Source: Neodontobutis hainanensis
Lineage: Eukaryota; Chordata; Actinopteri; Gobiiformes; Odontobutidae
Assembly (NCBI GenBank): GCA_024349245.1
Contig: JALDNG010000020.1
Location: forward strand, 21,238,501-21,302,500
Direction of reading: 5' to 3'
DNA length: 64,000 nt
Part shown: positions 45,098 through 56,450 of the stretch, piece by piece
How positions within the stretch are numbered: position 1 is the first letter of the stretch
Layout of the letters: every line of letters begins with the position of its first letter
Made by a program: the position numbers and the translations under genes
Notes under the pieces: model-generated
The model's input: the letters and a program-made list of their open reading frames with translations, nothing else
What the model was told of the DNA's origin: nothing
The model's database searches: none

Positions 45098-46894
45098 AAT
45101 CACAAATCTATCAAGTACTTATTAACTATACTGGAATATCTTTTGATATAACCTCAAAAACCCTGTGAAAAGATGAATGGACACTTGAATGTTGTGGAAA
45201 CTGGCCCAGAGTCCACTCAGTCAATCCACTATAACGCTGCCAGAGCAATCAGCTATCAAGCTTTAGAGAAGGAACCTTTTGCACTGAGTAAATTCAGCAG
45301 GGGTTTGTAGGGATTTGGCCGGTTTCTGAGGCTCTAATGTGGGGATGCTTTGGTGAAGTGAAATCCTATTGTTTTCTGGACCGAGTGCTGAGGCCTGTCT
45401 GCCTTTTATTGGGATCACAGTAGGAAGCCCCGCCAGTTGAAGAAATTCCTCGCTCTTCCAGTTGTGTAAAAATTGCAGCCACACAAACTATCACTTTAAA
45501 TTAATGCTCACCTGCGGCTTTTTCCAAATAAAACAAACCTCATATTCAGCTTTTTGGACAGTTGTTTGGGATGTTGAATGCATTGTTCTGTGGTTGTCTT
45601 CTCAAGCTGGACTCTTCCTTTCTTGTTTTTGTTCATGCATTATCTGTTATTTCACATCACGTTAATTTTCTTCCTTTAAATGCTGGCAGCACATAAACAT
45701 TATATTAATATAGTTTTGTCATATCATCAATAAAGTGAAATATACTTCAAATCAGAGCTTTTAATATCCGTGCTGACGTCACGCATGTTGATGTATTGAC
45801 CAGGTGTATATCTACAAAAACAGCCACAGAACAGTGGCAGCTCCCCTTGGGTTTATATTTGGGAACTTTATGACTAATGACGTTTACGCAAACCATCATC
45901 ACAACATTGTCTGTCTAAAAGAATCACTTGTTTATTTTTGTCTCTATTGCTGATACTTACAGTAATTTATCTGTAAATTTTGTACTGCCAAAGCAAAACT
46001 AACTCACTGTGCATACTGTTATTGTTCCTCTGTGTGTTTTTAGACAAGCATTTACTGCCATCTTGTGGTCTGGAGGATGCATTTTGATAGTGGTGACATG
46101 TTAAGATATTTTGACTAATGCTTTCATGTGGACTGATTTTCTTTTAAAGGAAATATCTTTTTATAATAATATCTGTGTACATATCGCCCAGGCCTAAATA
46201 TATATATATTTTTATGGAGATGTTAAAGCTCTATGTCCGTTTAATGCAGCAGATTTTCATCTGTGGTCATAGGGCAAATAGAGTGACCCAATCGAAGACG
46301 ACTAAGTAAACAAGAGCTAATGACTTATCCGTTCTCTTTTTGCAACAGCAACACTGAAACCCCGTTTACCCCTTTGCCAAACTGTATGCCTCTTGTCTGT
46401 TTTTGGACCAAAGTTGTTTGGTAGCCTCAGGCTCACTTGTCTAACTGCACAGTGTGATGGACATCGAGACGCAGATCATAGCTGATTGTATCACATGGTT
46501 TTATTCCATTTTGTGACAAGGCCTTAACATACACATAATTTTGAAATCATATTGTTGTTGTGTTGTATAAGATCACTTTTTTGTAGGTGTGATTCCTTCC
46601 TAAAGTATAAAAGACACTACTGTTTATAATGTCATTAGCTTTTTCATAAAGTGTAATAAAACGTTCAAACTCAGAAGGCACCCTGGAAATACACATTGCC
46701 TGGAATGTAAATATTTTTCACCGGAATGTTGTGCACAGAAAAGTTTGAGTAGGAACAGCTCTAATGTTAAAGGCATTTGGATTAGAAATGTCATTGTTTA
46801 TGTAAATAAAGAAAAGCCAGGCTCTTCCATTTTTCATGAAAAAAACAGATGAGAACTGGAAAATAGCACCGTCTCGATACCTATCATTCATTCG
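45098..46894. other. No gene seen
   Basis: Unrecognised sequence between two L2 copies. The minus-strand frame at 45263-45484 has no domain or splice context. Confidence 0.4.
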
Positions 46895-46935
46895 AGGCCA
46901 CTGCGTTTGAAATATCTGGAGCTGTTCCTACCCTT

Positions 46936-47304
46936 GTGGCCACCCTCTACCGACCGCCAAAGTCAAACAAGGAGTTTATCACGGACTACACAACACTCCT
47001 CACACATCTATCCACACTCTCATCCAACATAATATTACTGGGGGACTTCAATATTCACATGGACATTGTCAATAACACTCTCACTAAAGATTTTACATCC
47101 TGTTTGGACAGTTTTGGCATTCAGCAATTTGTCAATTTTCCCACACACACAAAAGGACATATTCTGGACCTCATCTGCTGCTCTGGCATCACACCTACTG
47201 ACTGTAAAGCAAAGTACCTTCCATTCTCAGATCACTCACTGCTCTCATTCAATGTTAATCTGTCACTATCCAAATACAACCCCACGCACTATAAATTTCC
47301 ATAA
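46936..47304 (+). pseudogene. L2 copy D ORF2, endonuclease C-terminal part
   Basis: The frame contains IILLGDFNIHMD (the GDFN active-site loop) and YLPFSDHSLLSFNVN (the SDH active-site histidine). The N-terminal half of the endonuclease is missing by 5' truncation. A single frameshift near 47310 separates it from the RT frame. Confidence 0.8.
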
Positions 47305-47315
47305 AATTATGGACA

Positions 47316-48815
47316 TTGACTTGGACAACTTATCCCTTCACATTGACAACCTCCCTGTACAGACAACCTTCACTCCCAGAACAATTACTCTCACACTACA
47401 ACACACACCTCCATAGCATCTTAAATAATATTGCTCCACTCAAAACCAGATCTGTCTCATTCACTCACTCCGCTCCCTGGTTCACTCCAGAACTCAGACG
47501 GTTAAAAGCAAAAGGACGGCAACTGGAAAGACTATACAGAAAAACTGGACTCACTGTGCACAAGGACATGTATTCAAACCACACTCTCCACTACAAAAAC
47601 TGCATTTCTAAAGCCAAATCCACACATTACTCCAGTTTAATAAATTCAAATCAAGGTAATTCCAAGGCACTTTTCTCACTGATTACAAAAATTACAAAGC
47701 CTCCTGATTCACTTCCCCCTCACCTTTACTCCTCAGATTTTTGTAATAGACTTGCCTCATTTTTCAAATCAAAAATACACGACATTCACCAGCAACTCAC
47801 CCCCCTTTCTGTCCCCTACTCACCTACCCCTATCCCATCTGCCTCTATCCATTCACTTTCCACATTCTCCCTTCCCTCTGTTAACCAAATTTCAACTCAA
47901 ATTCAAAAATCAAAATCCTCCTCCTGCAAACTGGACCCACTCCCAACTGTCCTGGTCAAAGCCACATTACCTTCTCTGTCCCCTCTCATCACTAACATTA
48001 TTCACGCCTCTCTCTCGTCTGGATCTGTTCCCTCCTCCCTCAAGACTGCTGCTGTCACACCAATACTCAAAAAACCTGGGTCTGACCACACCAACCTTAA
48101 TAACTTTCGCCCTATTTCCAATCTTCCTTTCATTGCCAAAATTCTAGAAAAAACAGTTGCTGCTCAAATTCACACCCACTTATCCTCAAATAATCTCTAT
48201 GAAAAATTCCAATCTGGCTTCCGACCCCTCCACAGCACTGAAACTGCCCTCCTTAAAATAACGAATGACCTTCTCCTCTCTGCTGACTCCGGCTCACTCT
48301 CCATCCTCCTTCTGCTTGATCTAACTGCAGCCTTTGATACCATCTCACACTCCATCCTTCTGCTCAGACTCTCCTCCATCGGCATCACAGACATAGCCCT
48401 CACCTGGTTCCACTCCTACCTCTCAGAACGCACTCAGTTCATCCAGCTCAAATCCTTCACCTCCCATCCTGTCCCCGTCACCACAGGGGTACCTCAGGGC
48501 TCGGTACTAGGGCCCCTACTGTTCATCATCTACCTTCTCCCCCTTGGTCACATCTTCCGAAAACATCACATTGACTTCCACTGCTACGCTGATGATACCC
48601 AGCTCTACCTCTCTAACAAACCAAATTCCTCACTCTCACCCTCCTCCCTAATCAACTGCATCTCTGAAATTAAATCCTGGTTCACCACAAACTTCCTCAA
48701 ACTAAACAGTGATAAAACTGAACTGCTTCTAATAGGCACCAAAAACACCCTTAACAAAATCAATAACTTCTCCATTACTTTTGAAAACTCCCCATCACCC
48801 CCTCCCCACAGGTAA
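47316..48815 (+). CDS. L2 copy D reverse transcriptase, 499-aa open frame
   Basis: The frame is open for 499 residues. Blocks in order: LKKPGSDHTNLNNFRPISNL (RT1), FQSGFRPLHSTETALLKI, LLLLDLTAAFDTISHSIL (catalytic Asp block A), TTGVPQGSVLGPLLFIIYLL, and FHCYADDTQLYL with the intact YADD catalytic pair. It ends with SDKTELLLIGTK. It acts in target-primed reverse transcription with the linked endonuclease, which is truncated here, so the copy cannot move by itself. A frameshift at about 48800 separates it from the C-terminal frame. The long frame points to a young insertion. Confidence 0.85.
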   Translation: MTWTTYPFTLTTSLYRQPSLPEQLLSHYNTHLHSILNNIAPLKTRSVSFTHSAPWFTPELRRLKAKGRQLERLYRKTGLTVHKDMYSNHTLHYKNCISKAKSTHYSSLINSNQGNSKALFSLITKITKPPDSLPPHLYSSDFCNRLASFFKSKIHDIHQQLTPLSVPYSPTPIPSASIHSLSTFSLPSVNQISTQIQKSKSSSCKLDPLPTVLVKATLPSLSPLITNIIHASLSSGSVPSSLKTAAVTPILKKPGSDHTNLNNFRPISNLPFIAKILEKTVAAQIHTHLSSNNLYEKFQSGFRPLHSTETALLKITNDLLLSADSGSLSILLLLDLTAAFDTISHSILLLRLSSIGITDIALTWFHSYLSERTQFIQLKSFTSHPVPVTTGVPQGSVLGPLLFIIYLLPLGHIFRKHHIDFHCYADDTQLYLSNKPNSSLSPSSLINCISEIKSWFTTNFLKLNSDKTELLLIGTKNTLNKINNFSITFENSPSPPPHR

Positions 48816-49435
48816 AGAGTCTGGGTGTTATCCTCGACAGCACACTCTCCTACACGTCCCACATCAATAATGTCATCCGCTCTGCATACTTTCACCTCCG
48901 CAACATCCACCGCCTCCGCCCCTCCCTCACCCCACACTCTACAGCCGTCCTTGTGCACAGCCTCATCACCTCCCGCCTGGATTACTGCAACTCCCTTCTG
49001 TTTGGTCTCCCCCAAAAAACCCTCCATAAACTTCAACTGGTCCAGAACTCAGCCGCCCGTATCATCACACGCACTCCCTTCACCGATCACATCACACCTG
49101 TCCTGCAACAGCTCCACTGGCTCCCCATCAACTACCGCATCAACTATAAAATACTGCTTCTGACATTTAAAGCCATACATAACCTCGCACCTCCATATCT
49201 CTCTGAGCTCCTCCACATCTCCACCCCCACCCGCTCCCTACGCTCCTCCTCCTCTCTACAGCTCTCAGTCCCGCTTGCCCGTCTTGTCACCATGGGGAGT
49301 AGAGCATTCAGTCGCTCTGCTCCCCAGCTTTGGAACTCTCTCCCCTCTGACCTTTGCAACACAGACACACTGCCACATTTCATTACAAAACTCAAAACAC
49401 ATCTGTTCAGACTGGCCTACTCACTCCCTCCATAA
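48816..49435 (+). pseudogene. L2 copy D ORF2, C-terminal region
   Basis: After a one-frame shift the ORF continues with VKSLGVILDSTLSYTSHINN, SRLDYCNSLLFGLP and LHWLPINYRINYKILLLTFK. It ends at 49435 after APQLWNSLPSDLCNTDT and LKTHLFRLAYSLPP. This is the full post-RT region of L2 ORF2. Confidence 0.8.
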
Positions 49436-49615
49436 CTGCACTGTCCTGTCATTAATATATGTAATTGTTGTTTTTATTGTTTTTTTTTTTAATTGTTGTT
49501 CTTGAGTATTTTATTATGTGCTATTGTGTTTTTACTGTTGTTGTAAGGCGACCTTGAGTTCCCAGAAAGGCGCGTTATAAATAAAATGTATTATTATTTA
49601 TTATTATTATTTAAG

Positions 49616-50785
49616 TGGCTAATAACATTAGATATGTTTATCATCAGTCTTTTCTCACTTTACACAAATCAGACCAGTGATTTTACTGTTTGAAACCATA
49701 TAAAACAAAATAAGTAGCCTAATTTGTAAGTCCACCGTGGCCTGTTTAACTTCTCGATTTTATATAAAGGTTAAATTGTTTTTTTTTTTATTGACTGTGA
49801 ATAATTCACTGTGAACCCCTGATGGGGAAAATTCACAGAAGACAGTTCTCACGTTGGTGGGGGAAACCTGGAAGAAACACTGAAAGAACATGCAAACTCC
49901 AGACAGAAGAGTCCATCACTGCAAAAAGTTAAATGCAGGTTTGAGTTATTATATACATGTTATTTTTTTCTGATCCTACAAGTTTTTTATAAACTATAAA
50001 CAAATTACACAGGCCAAAGAGAACATCAAAAAACCTGAACATGCTTTTACATATTGGCCTTTTAGAGACATTTAATTCAATTTCTTCATAGTTCCTTTGG
50101 CCAGAACAATGTGTTAGTAAATACGTTAAACTGATTCAAATTGTAATGTAAATCATGTTTTAATGTCTTTACAGACGTGGGCTGACATGTCTATATTTAT
50201 TATACACATAATAAATAAACACAATGACTCCAAACTATTCAAAAATATACAATTAAATCTCTGAAAGAGCTGTTTGATTTGTGCCAGTGGGGGCTGAAGT
50301 TATTACTAGCATGGGGGTGTGTGTGATTATACATTACACTTGCGCTCTGAATGAAGATGGAACAGATGACACTCATTCATCTGCAACATTAAAAGCTATG
50401 ATTCTTTGCATTCACATTTTTTTCTAGTAAGCTAATGGTAGCTAACTTTACAGTAATTCATGGAGCTGAATAAATGTTAATACAGAAGTTAATGCATTGT
50501 CTGTTAAAACATAAACATTAACATCAAAAACAGTGAGCTCATTTTAATCAACAGTGCTGTGTATATTTCACAGACATAAAATTCTTTGACGTAGTAATTT
50601 AAAAGGGCTAAAAGTTCAAATATTGTTGATGAATTAAAGGGACCACATTTTTAGGATTCAAGAGAAAATAATAGTTAGAGTAATTCTTTTAACTTGTTTG
50701 AATCTGTTTCAGCTGGGCTCATCCTCACTAAAGAGGGGTTAGGAGATTTCTTTGTTGGACCGGAGAACAATTTGAGGACTCACTC
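49616..50785. other. Upstream region of the SUN-domain gene
   Basis: AT-rich. No promoter element is convincing. The 5' untranslated region of the SUN gene presumably lies in the last part. Confidence 0.4.
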
Positions 50786-53700
50786 ATGGTAAAAACAAGG
50801 TATGTCTTTATAATTTGTTAACTATTTAATAGAACAATGCAATGGTTGCATGAATGAAAGGGGTAAAGATATTTATTGTCCACTATGTTTGTGAATAAAT
50901 TAGTTTGTAACACCCTTAACCTTTGAAGTTTGGCTGTAAACTTAAATTAATTCATAATATTTGACTAAAACATTTTAAAATACATTGGATTCAGTCAAAA
51001 AAATAATATACCATATTGTTGAATTAATCACATAAAGAACAATGCTTAATATATACATTAAAACTCTGTTTAAGGCCAAAACTAAAGTGAGTGATTTGAA
51101 ATAGGTTTATAGTTTAAAATTTAAACCTTATTGGTGTAAATAATCTAAAATATTTTTTTAAAATAAAATATTAAAAATATAATAAAATTACAGGCGAGTA
51201 GGCAAGGGTAACTGTAAAATGTGAACGTATTTATAATTTTTTTCTGAACATCTCCACTTTCTTTGTAAGAAAAACTATAACAGGTGTCAAAAGCACTCAG
51301 GTTTTATTGAGTTATCGTTAATCTGAAGTTTCTGTGTGGAGTTTGCTCTCTGTGTCTGTTTCCTCCGGAAGCTCTGGTTTCATAACTTTCCTGAATAAAT
51401 AGAGGTTGAATGAAACTAAATTAAAAAAAGAAGTCTCATATGTTCATATCAGTAACAATATGGCCTCATTTTAGTTCTTCACACAGAATAGTTAGAACTT
51501 TCTTGTAACAATGATTCATTTATGTATTTAGTTTATTTGTTTTAGAGCTGGCTGTTGGGTTTCAAGGTTTTGATTTTGAAAAATGTTTCATAAAAACAAA
51601 TTTAACAGAAACATTTTCCTCTCACTACTGCACTGTGTGATGGTTAAAGCAGGTACTCACTCCAGCGCAGCTTAAATAATGGTGCCTTGTGACTCTGCAG
51701 GTGCTACAGATGAGTAATAATACGTGGGGACGATCGGGTTTAGGAGGTTTGCTGTATCGCTGAAAGACATATTCTGGCAGTTTACGTTTTCCTTCCAACT
51801 ATTCGTTAGTCCGAGTCATACTCTGACTGAGTGACAAACACATTTAATCAGCCACAGTTAGGTGTGGGAGGGGCTCTGGCCAGTCCCAGCTGAGACACGT
51901 TTTTTGTCTAAAAAGCTAGCGCTGACTGCTAGAGTTACTCCTCTTGCTGCCGTCGTATTCAGTTCATGCAGAGTTGAAAAAGTGGAACAAATGAAACGAT
52001 GACAATAATAAAAACCAGGTCTAAATCAGTGTGAAATGTCTTTACTGTCAAAATTAGACCCATTGATTTATACCTCAGGTAAAGTTCTGCTAGATCTAAA
52101 ACACACCAGAATAATGTTAATACATATGGATTTGATGCACAGAGCATAACTCTGTCTGCCTCAGCTAAAAGCCTGATGTGTTGATTTGAAAAAAATGACA
52201 CTTTCTAGACACTTTTTATTTGCAAATAAGCTACTTCTATAAATGAATTTACTCAAATTATTTAATAGAATTCTTGATGTGTAAATTATAGTTTATTGCC
52301 AGCAACATAAAAGCTGTATGTGTTTTACCAGAGACAGTAGAACATAGTAGTAGTCCTCTGTATAAGAGAACAATAGCAAAAAACGAAAATCTGGATATAT
52401 CATTTTTGCCATATTGCCCAAGTAATATTCACCAGATAACAATTGTAATATTACCATCATAATGATTTTGTTTTGAAAAGCAGTAGTCAGTTGATAAAAG
52501 TGTGTGTAGTGTCTGTCAGGCAAATTATGGACTGATAGATTTATTAAAAATAGCCATGTGTAAACACTAAAAGCATTTTTTTTACATAAGATAAAAAATA
52601 TTAATAACCAGCTACTGAGAAATACATATCACATAATTAGAGACTTGTGGGACAATCTAATTAATAGAAATTGATGCTATAGTACTTTTTATTTTAATTG
52701 TCTTTTTAGAGCTGTATATAAAATACATTATGTCGAGCAAACAGAATTTCAAATACAGCCAATCCTTTGATGTTCTGGTTGATAGGCAACAGATAGTTCT
52801 AGATTCTGAGTCACTTATTCTAGAAGTTCTAGGAGTTCTGGGCTCAGACAGTTAGTCTAAGACAAGACTTAGTGGGGTTAACCACATTACAAGAGAGAAG
52901 CACACACCGAGAGAAAACGCACTAAAATCATTATGTTTGCGAGGTCAGAAGTATTTGATGAGAACTGTTCAATGAATGGTAAGGAACAACTGCACAAGGA
53001 CCACAACTGAATTTATAATATTCATTAAAATAGATGGGGTTTCATGTTTTTTCCCTTGAGATTTGTTAATAGCGAATCTGTTAAATATAGTCCTCAATTG
53101 TGAATGTACACAGTTTTAAATTGTACTATGTATCAAATTAATTCCTACAGTTTGCTTTAAAAGCCAATACTGCTCTTTTATGATGGTTGCTAAAAGTTAT
53201 TGTAGGCCAAGACATGAAAACATTTTTAACAAGTGATACACGTTATTTGTATCCATTTTATCACTATCCATTTATTAATCCGAGCTAGTCTGTGTCTAAA
53301 ATGTGTGTACACTTACACATGTAATAAGAAAATGATTAACATTACACACATACTGTGTATATATTGTGCTGTTCTTTATGGTGCTGTTTTAAAACATTAT
53401 AAATGACCCACAGCAGTTTTGTTTAGCTGAGTATTCAAGAATATCTGTAAAATATGAAATTATTTATACATTTCTTCTAAACGTAGACACTAAAAGTATT
53501 TATGTTGTATCAAATGAGTTATCTTTCACCAGGAGTCTCATATGTTCACATCCCAACCATAAAGCCTTAAGTATTATTATTGTACCATTATCCATTCATA
53601 TAAGAGCTGGGGATCAAATAAATTTATTTAAATAATTGAAAATTTAGATTTTAAACACAGTCAAAATGTTCACCATATTGAAAACAACAGACACAGTTTC

Positions 53701-55443
53701 CTTTAACCATTACACTGTAAACTGTGCTGGTGATTCCACACAGTTTTAAAACTATATCCGACAAATTTCCTACATTTAGTAAAAAAAACTATTATTTGCC
53801 TTTTAAAATGTTTTATGTTATGAAATGTTGGCATTTAGTCACATTTAATTATTTAGTTTTATGATATTGTTATTTTTCCACTAATAATCTAATATTTTCT
53901 GTCTTAACCAGAACTAAGGAGAAGCCAACGTCTGCAGAGTTCTGGATATTACAACCCTGATGGGACTCCTGTGATCTCCTACAAAGAAACACTTTATAAG
54001 TAGGTTGTTGTTTGATATACATTTAGAATTTTCACCTGCTGTTTGTTTTCCTCATATCACGTGTCCTTTTGTCGTAGGGTGTTCAAGTGTAGGCGTCGGA
54101 AGAACAAGGCAAAGTCTCGTGTTCGATTTCCAGACGTTAACACCGCTGTGAAGGATTATGCGTCCGGAGGCTCGTCCTGTTTTATGATAAAACCCATTAT
54201 TATAGTCCTTCTTTTTCTGGTTTTGATAACTTTTGGTAAATAAGATAATTAATAATAATTATTATTATGTTTTATTTACTATTAATCAAATATCTCTGAC
54301 GAGTGTTTTTGTTGCTCTATTTAGGTAGCACATACCACATGTTCATGAACCAATATGCGAGAAATGCCTACATGAGGCTGTTGGCAACTAATGCTGACAA
54401 CATGCAAAATTTTGCACTTTCATCAGAAGGTATGTTTTTTTTGTTTTTTATAAGCATTGCAGTTAAAAACCTTTTTAATTTAGATGTAAGATTTGTAAAT
54501 TGTTGCTTGTATTTTCACAGGTGCAAAGATTCGTATGTCTCAGTCATCACAGACATACCACCCTCCTGGATTAGACCAGGAGAGTAACTGGTGGTGCAAT
54601 AAACAGAATATTGTGCTACAGGTAAGACTTATTCACACTTTTCCAACTTAACCTAGGCCTTCTCTTTTACATTTATGTAGTCACTGTCATTTTGGTTGGT
54701 AAAAAGCCGAGTAGGGTGTACCAGTAACTATTAAGATACAAAATACTTCTGTAGTCATTAAGAGGTTAATCTAAATCTTGCATCTTTTATTCCTGTAAAG
54801 TACTTTGAGTTACCCAGTATATGAACTGTGCTGTACAAATCAAAGTGCCTTGATTTGCCTTGCCATTGTCTTAATCTAAGCTCTACATGTGTATAAAGGT
54901 GTTCAGATTATTGTCACTGCATTTTTATAACTCTATCCTCCTCTTTGTTTCTTCAGCCCTATTCCCCTTTGGTCACAGGAAGGTGCTGGCCTTTCACTGG
55001 CGACCACGGACGAATACATATTGAGCTCGGCAAATCCATCCAAGTCACCCATATAACGCTAGGGCACATAGGGAAGATTCAGTCCCCAACTGGCTCTATC
55101 ACAAGTGCACCCAGGGAGTTTTCTGTTTATGTAAGTTATTCTCTTCAACCAAGGCATATTACACATATCATGAGATGGTGTAGATGATAAACTACAATTA
55201 AGTGTATTGATCTTTTAGGGCCTAAACTCGATTGATGGTGAGGGAAAGCTGCTGGGAAGGTTTACATATGACCAGGAAGACCAGTCCTTTCAAACCTTTC
55301 CTCTGCCAGATCAAAACAGGAATGGTGACGCATACACACACATCAGGCTTCAGGTTCACAGCAACTGGGGAAATCCGAAATACACCTGCCTCTATAACAT
55401 CAGAGTGCATGGATTCCCGTCCCACCACTCCGACCTGGAGTAA
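50786..55443 (+). CDS. Short SUN-domain protein, seven coding exons, complete
   Basis: Coding exons: 50786-50799, 53919-53999, 54078-54235, 54325-54429, 54521-54621, 54957-55130 and 55219-55443. All introns are GT-AG and all phases agree, giving 858 nt and 285 residues. The start MVKTRRSQRL gives the basic RRSQRL motif seen at SUN1/2 N-termini. Residues about 70-85 (PIIIVLLFLVLITFG) are the membrane segment. The SUN domain spans about 119-278: FALSSEGAKI, GRCWPFTGDHGRIHIELGKS, ITSAPREFSVYGLNS, then YTCLYNIRVHG near the end. SUN proteins sit in the inner nuclear membrane and bind KASH partners across the perinuclear space, linking nucleus and cytoskeleton. Only about 33 residues separate membrane and SUN domain, and no coiled coil is seen. 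It is closest in layout to the short SUN3/SPAG4/SUN5 group; the exact gene is uncertain. Exon 2 uses the second of two nearby AGs, because the first puts a stop in frame. Confidence 0.85.
50800..53918 (+). other. Intron 1 of the SUN-domain gene
   Basis: AT-rich, 3.1 kb, donor GTATGT. No exon or recognisable transposon found inside. Confidence 0.6.
54770..54865 (+). mobile_element. L2 3'-tail remnant in SUN intron 5
   Basis: AAAGTACTTTGAGTTACCCAG and GAACTGTGCTGTACAAATCA followed by CCTTGATTTGCCTTGCC match the tail of L2 copy B at 45020-45097. It is a heavily 5'-truncated insertion of the same family. Confidence 0.75.
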
Positions 55444-55865
55444 CTGTGTAACTATCCTTGACTTGACGAGACTCGACTCAGAGTCTCAGAGTCAGAATGT
55501 AATTGGAGTTTAGAAGATTTAGAAACTGAAAATTCACAGGAAAAAGGCAATTGGACATTTTAAAAGTAAAATCATATAAGGTGGTTGTAGACAGGTGTTA
55601 GTTGGTGCTGTTATAATATTGAGCACTTGCAGAGATAGGACATTTCAAACTTCAATGTCTGATCAGAACAAACAAATACATTATATTTGTTTTTTTAGGT
55701 TGGACTCTGATGTTTGAATGTCTCCTTTTTCACAAAGTAAGACTGTCCACTATCTCAAGTGCTCATTACAGCAGCAGCACCTAGTCCTCATCTAAAGCTA
55801 AACACCTCTTCACCTTACATGAGAAATAATAGACCTGTGAAACCCTCAGTGAAGACCATCAATAA

Positions 55866-56060
55866 GACCCATCTAAACTCCATCTAAACCCCATCTAAAC
55901 TCCATCTAAACTCCATCTAAACTCCATCTAAACCCCATCTAAACTCCATCTAAACCCCATCTAAACTCCATCTAAACTCCATCTAAACCCCATCTAAACC
56001 CCATCTAAACTCCATCTAAACTCCATCTAAACTCCATCTAAACTCCATCTTTCTAAACCC
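55866..56060 (+). repeat. 11-bp minisatellite in or after the SUN 3' UTR
   Basis: About 17 units of CCATCTAAACT or CCATCTAAACC in tandem, starting about 420 bases after the stop codon. The T/C variants at the last position are interspersed. Confidence 0.95.
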
Positions 56061-56085
56061 CATCAAACCCCTAGTAGCCCAACTT

Positions 56086-56215
56086 GTCGAGGCAGACGAC
56101 TGTTCTCCTTGAGCCTGGATCTGCCGGAGGTTTCTGACCGTTAAAGGCAGTTTTTCCTCCCCACAGTTGCCAAAGGCTTGCTCAGGAGAATTCTGTTGGG
56201 TCTTGTCATCTTATG
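56086..56215. repeat. Teleost interspersed repeat, class not assigned
   Basis: CTGCCGGAGGTTTCTGACCG then AAAGGCAGTTTTTCCTCCCC and TGCCAAAGGCTTGCTCAGGA is an ordered set of blocks I recognise from a widespread fish repeat. Confidence 0.5.
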
Positions 56216-56329
56216 TTTTTGACCGTCAAAATGATAAAATATTAATTTGGACTAGTAGGACTGTCCCTGTAAGGACAACAGGTTATTAGGTAAATAATCA
56301 ACCTTTTCTGCAACCACACATTGATTGGA

Positions 56330-56450
56330 CTCTGATAAATACTCATCTGAAGAAAAGGTGGAAGCCAAGGCATTAGTTTTAATGGGAAAACCTTGAAGAC
56401 CTTTATTTTGAAAAGTCTAGATGCCTTTGCTTTATCCTTTTCTTCACGAT
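56330..56450 (+). mobile_element. Penelope-type LTR end fragment
   Basis: CATCTGAAGAAAAGGTGGAAG, GGGAAAACCTTGAAGACC and TGCTTTATCCTTTTCTTCACG correspond to the LTR end at 17840-17910. The hammerhead GAAAC box is not preserved. Confidence 0.5.

Larger units (their letters stand above)
46895..49615 (+). mobile_element. L2-clade LINE copy D, 5'-truncated, long intact RT
   Basis: It starts inside the endonuclease (VATLYRPPKSNKEF at about 46938) and runs to a typical L2 tail (CGACCTTGAGTTCCCAGAAA ... GCGCGTTATAAATAAAATG) followed by an ATT repeat at about 49585. It belongs to a different L2 family from copies A-C: its codon use is markedly C-rich and the tail differs. It is the best-preserved LINE in the window. 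Confidence 0.85.
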
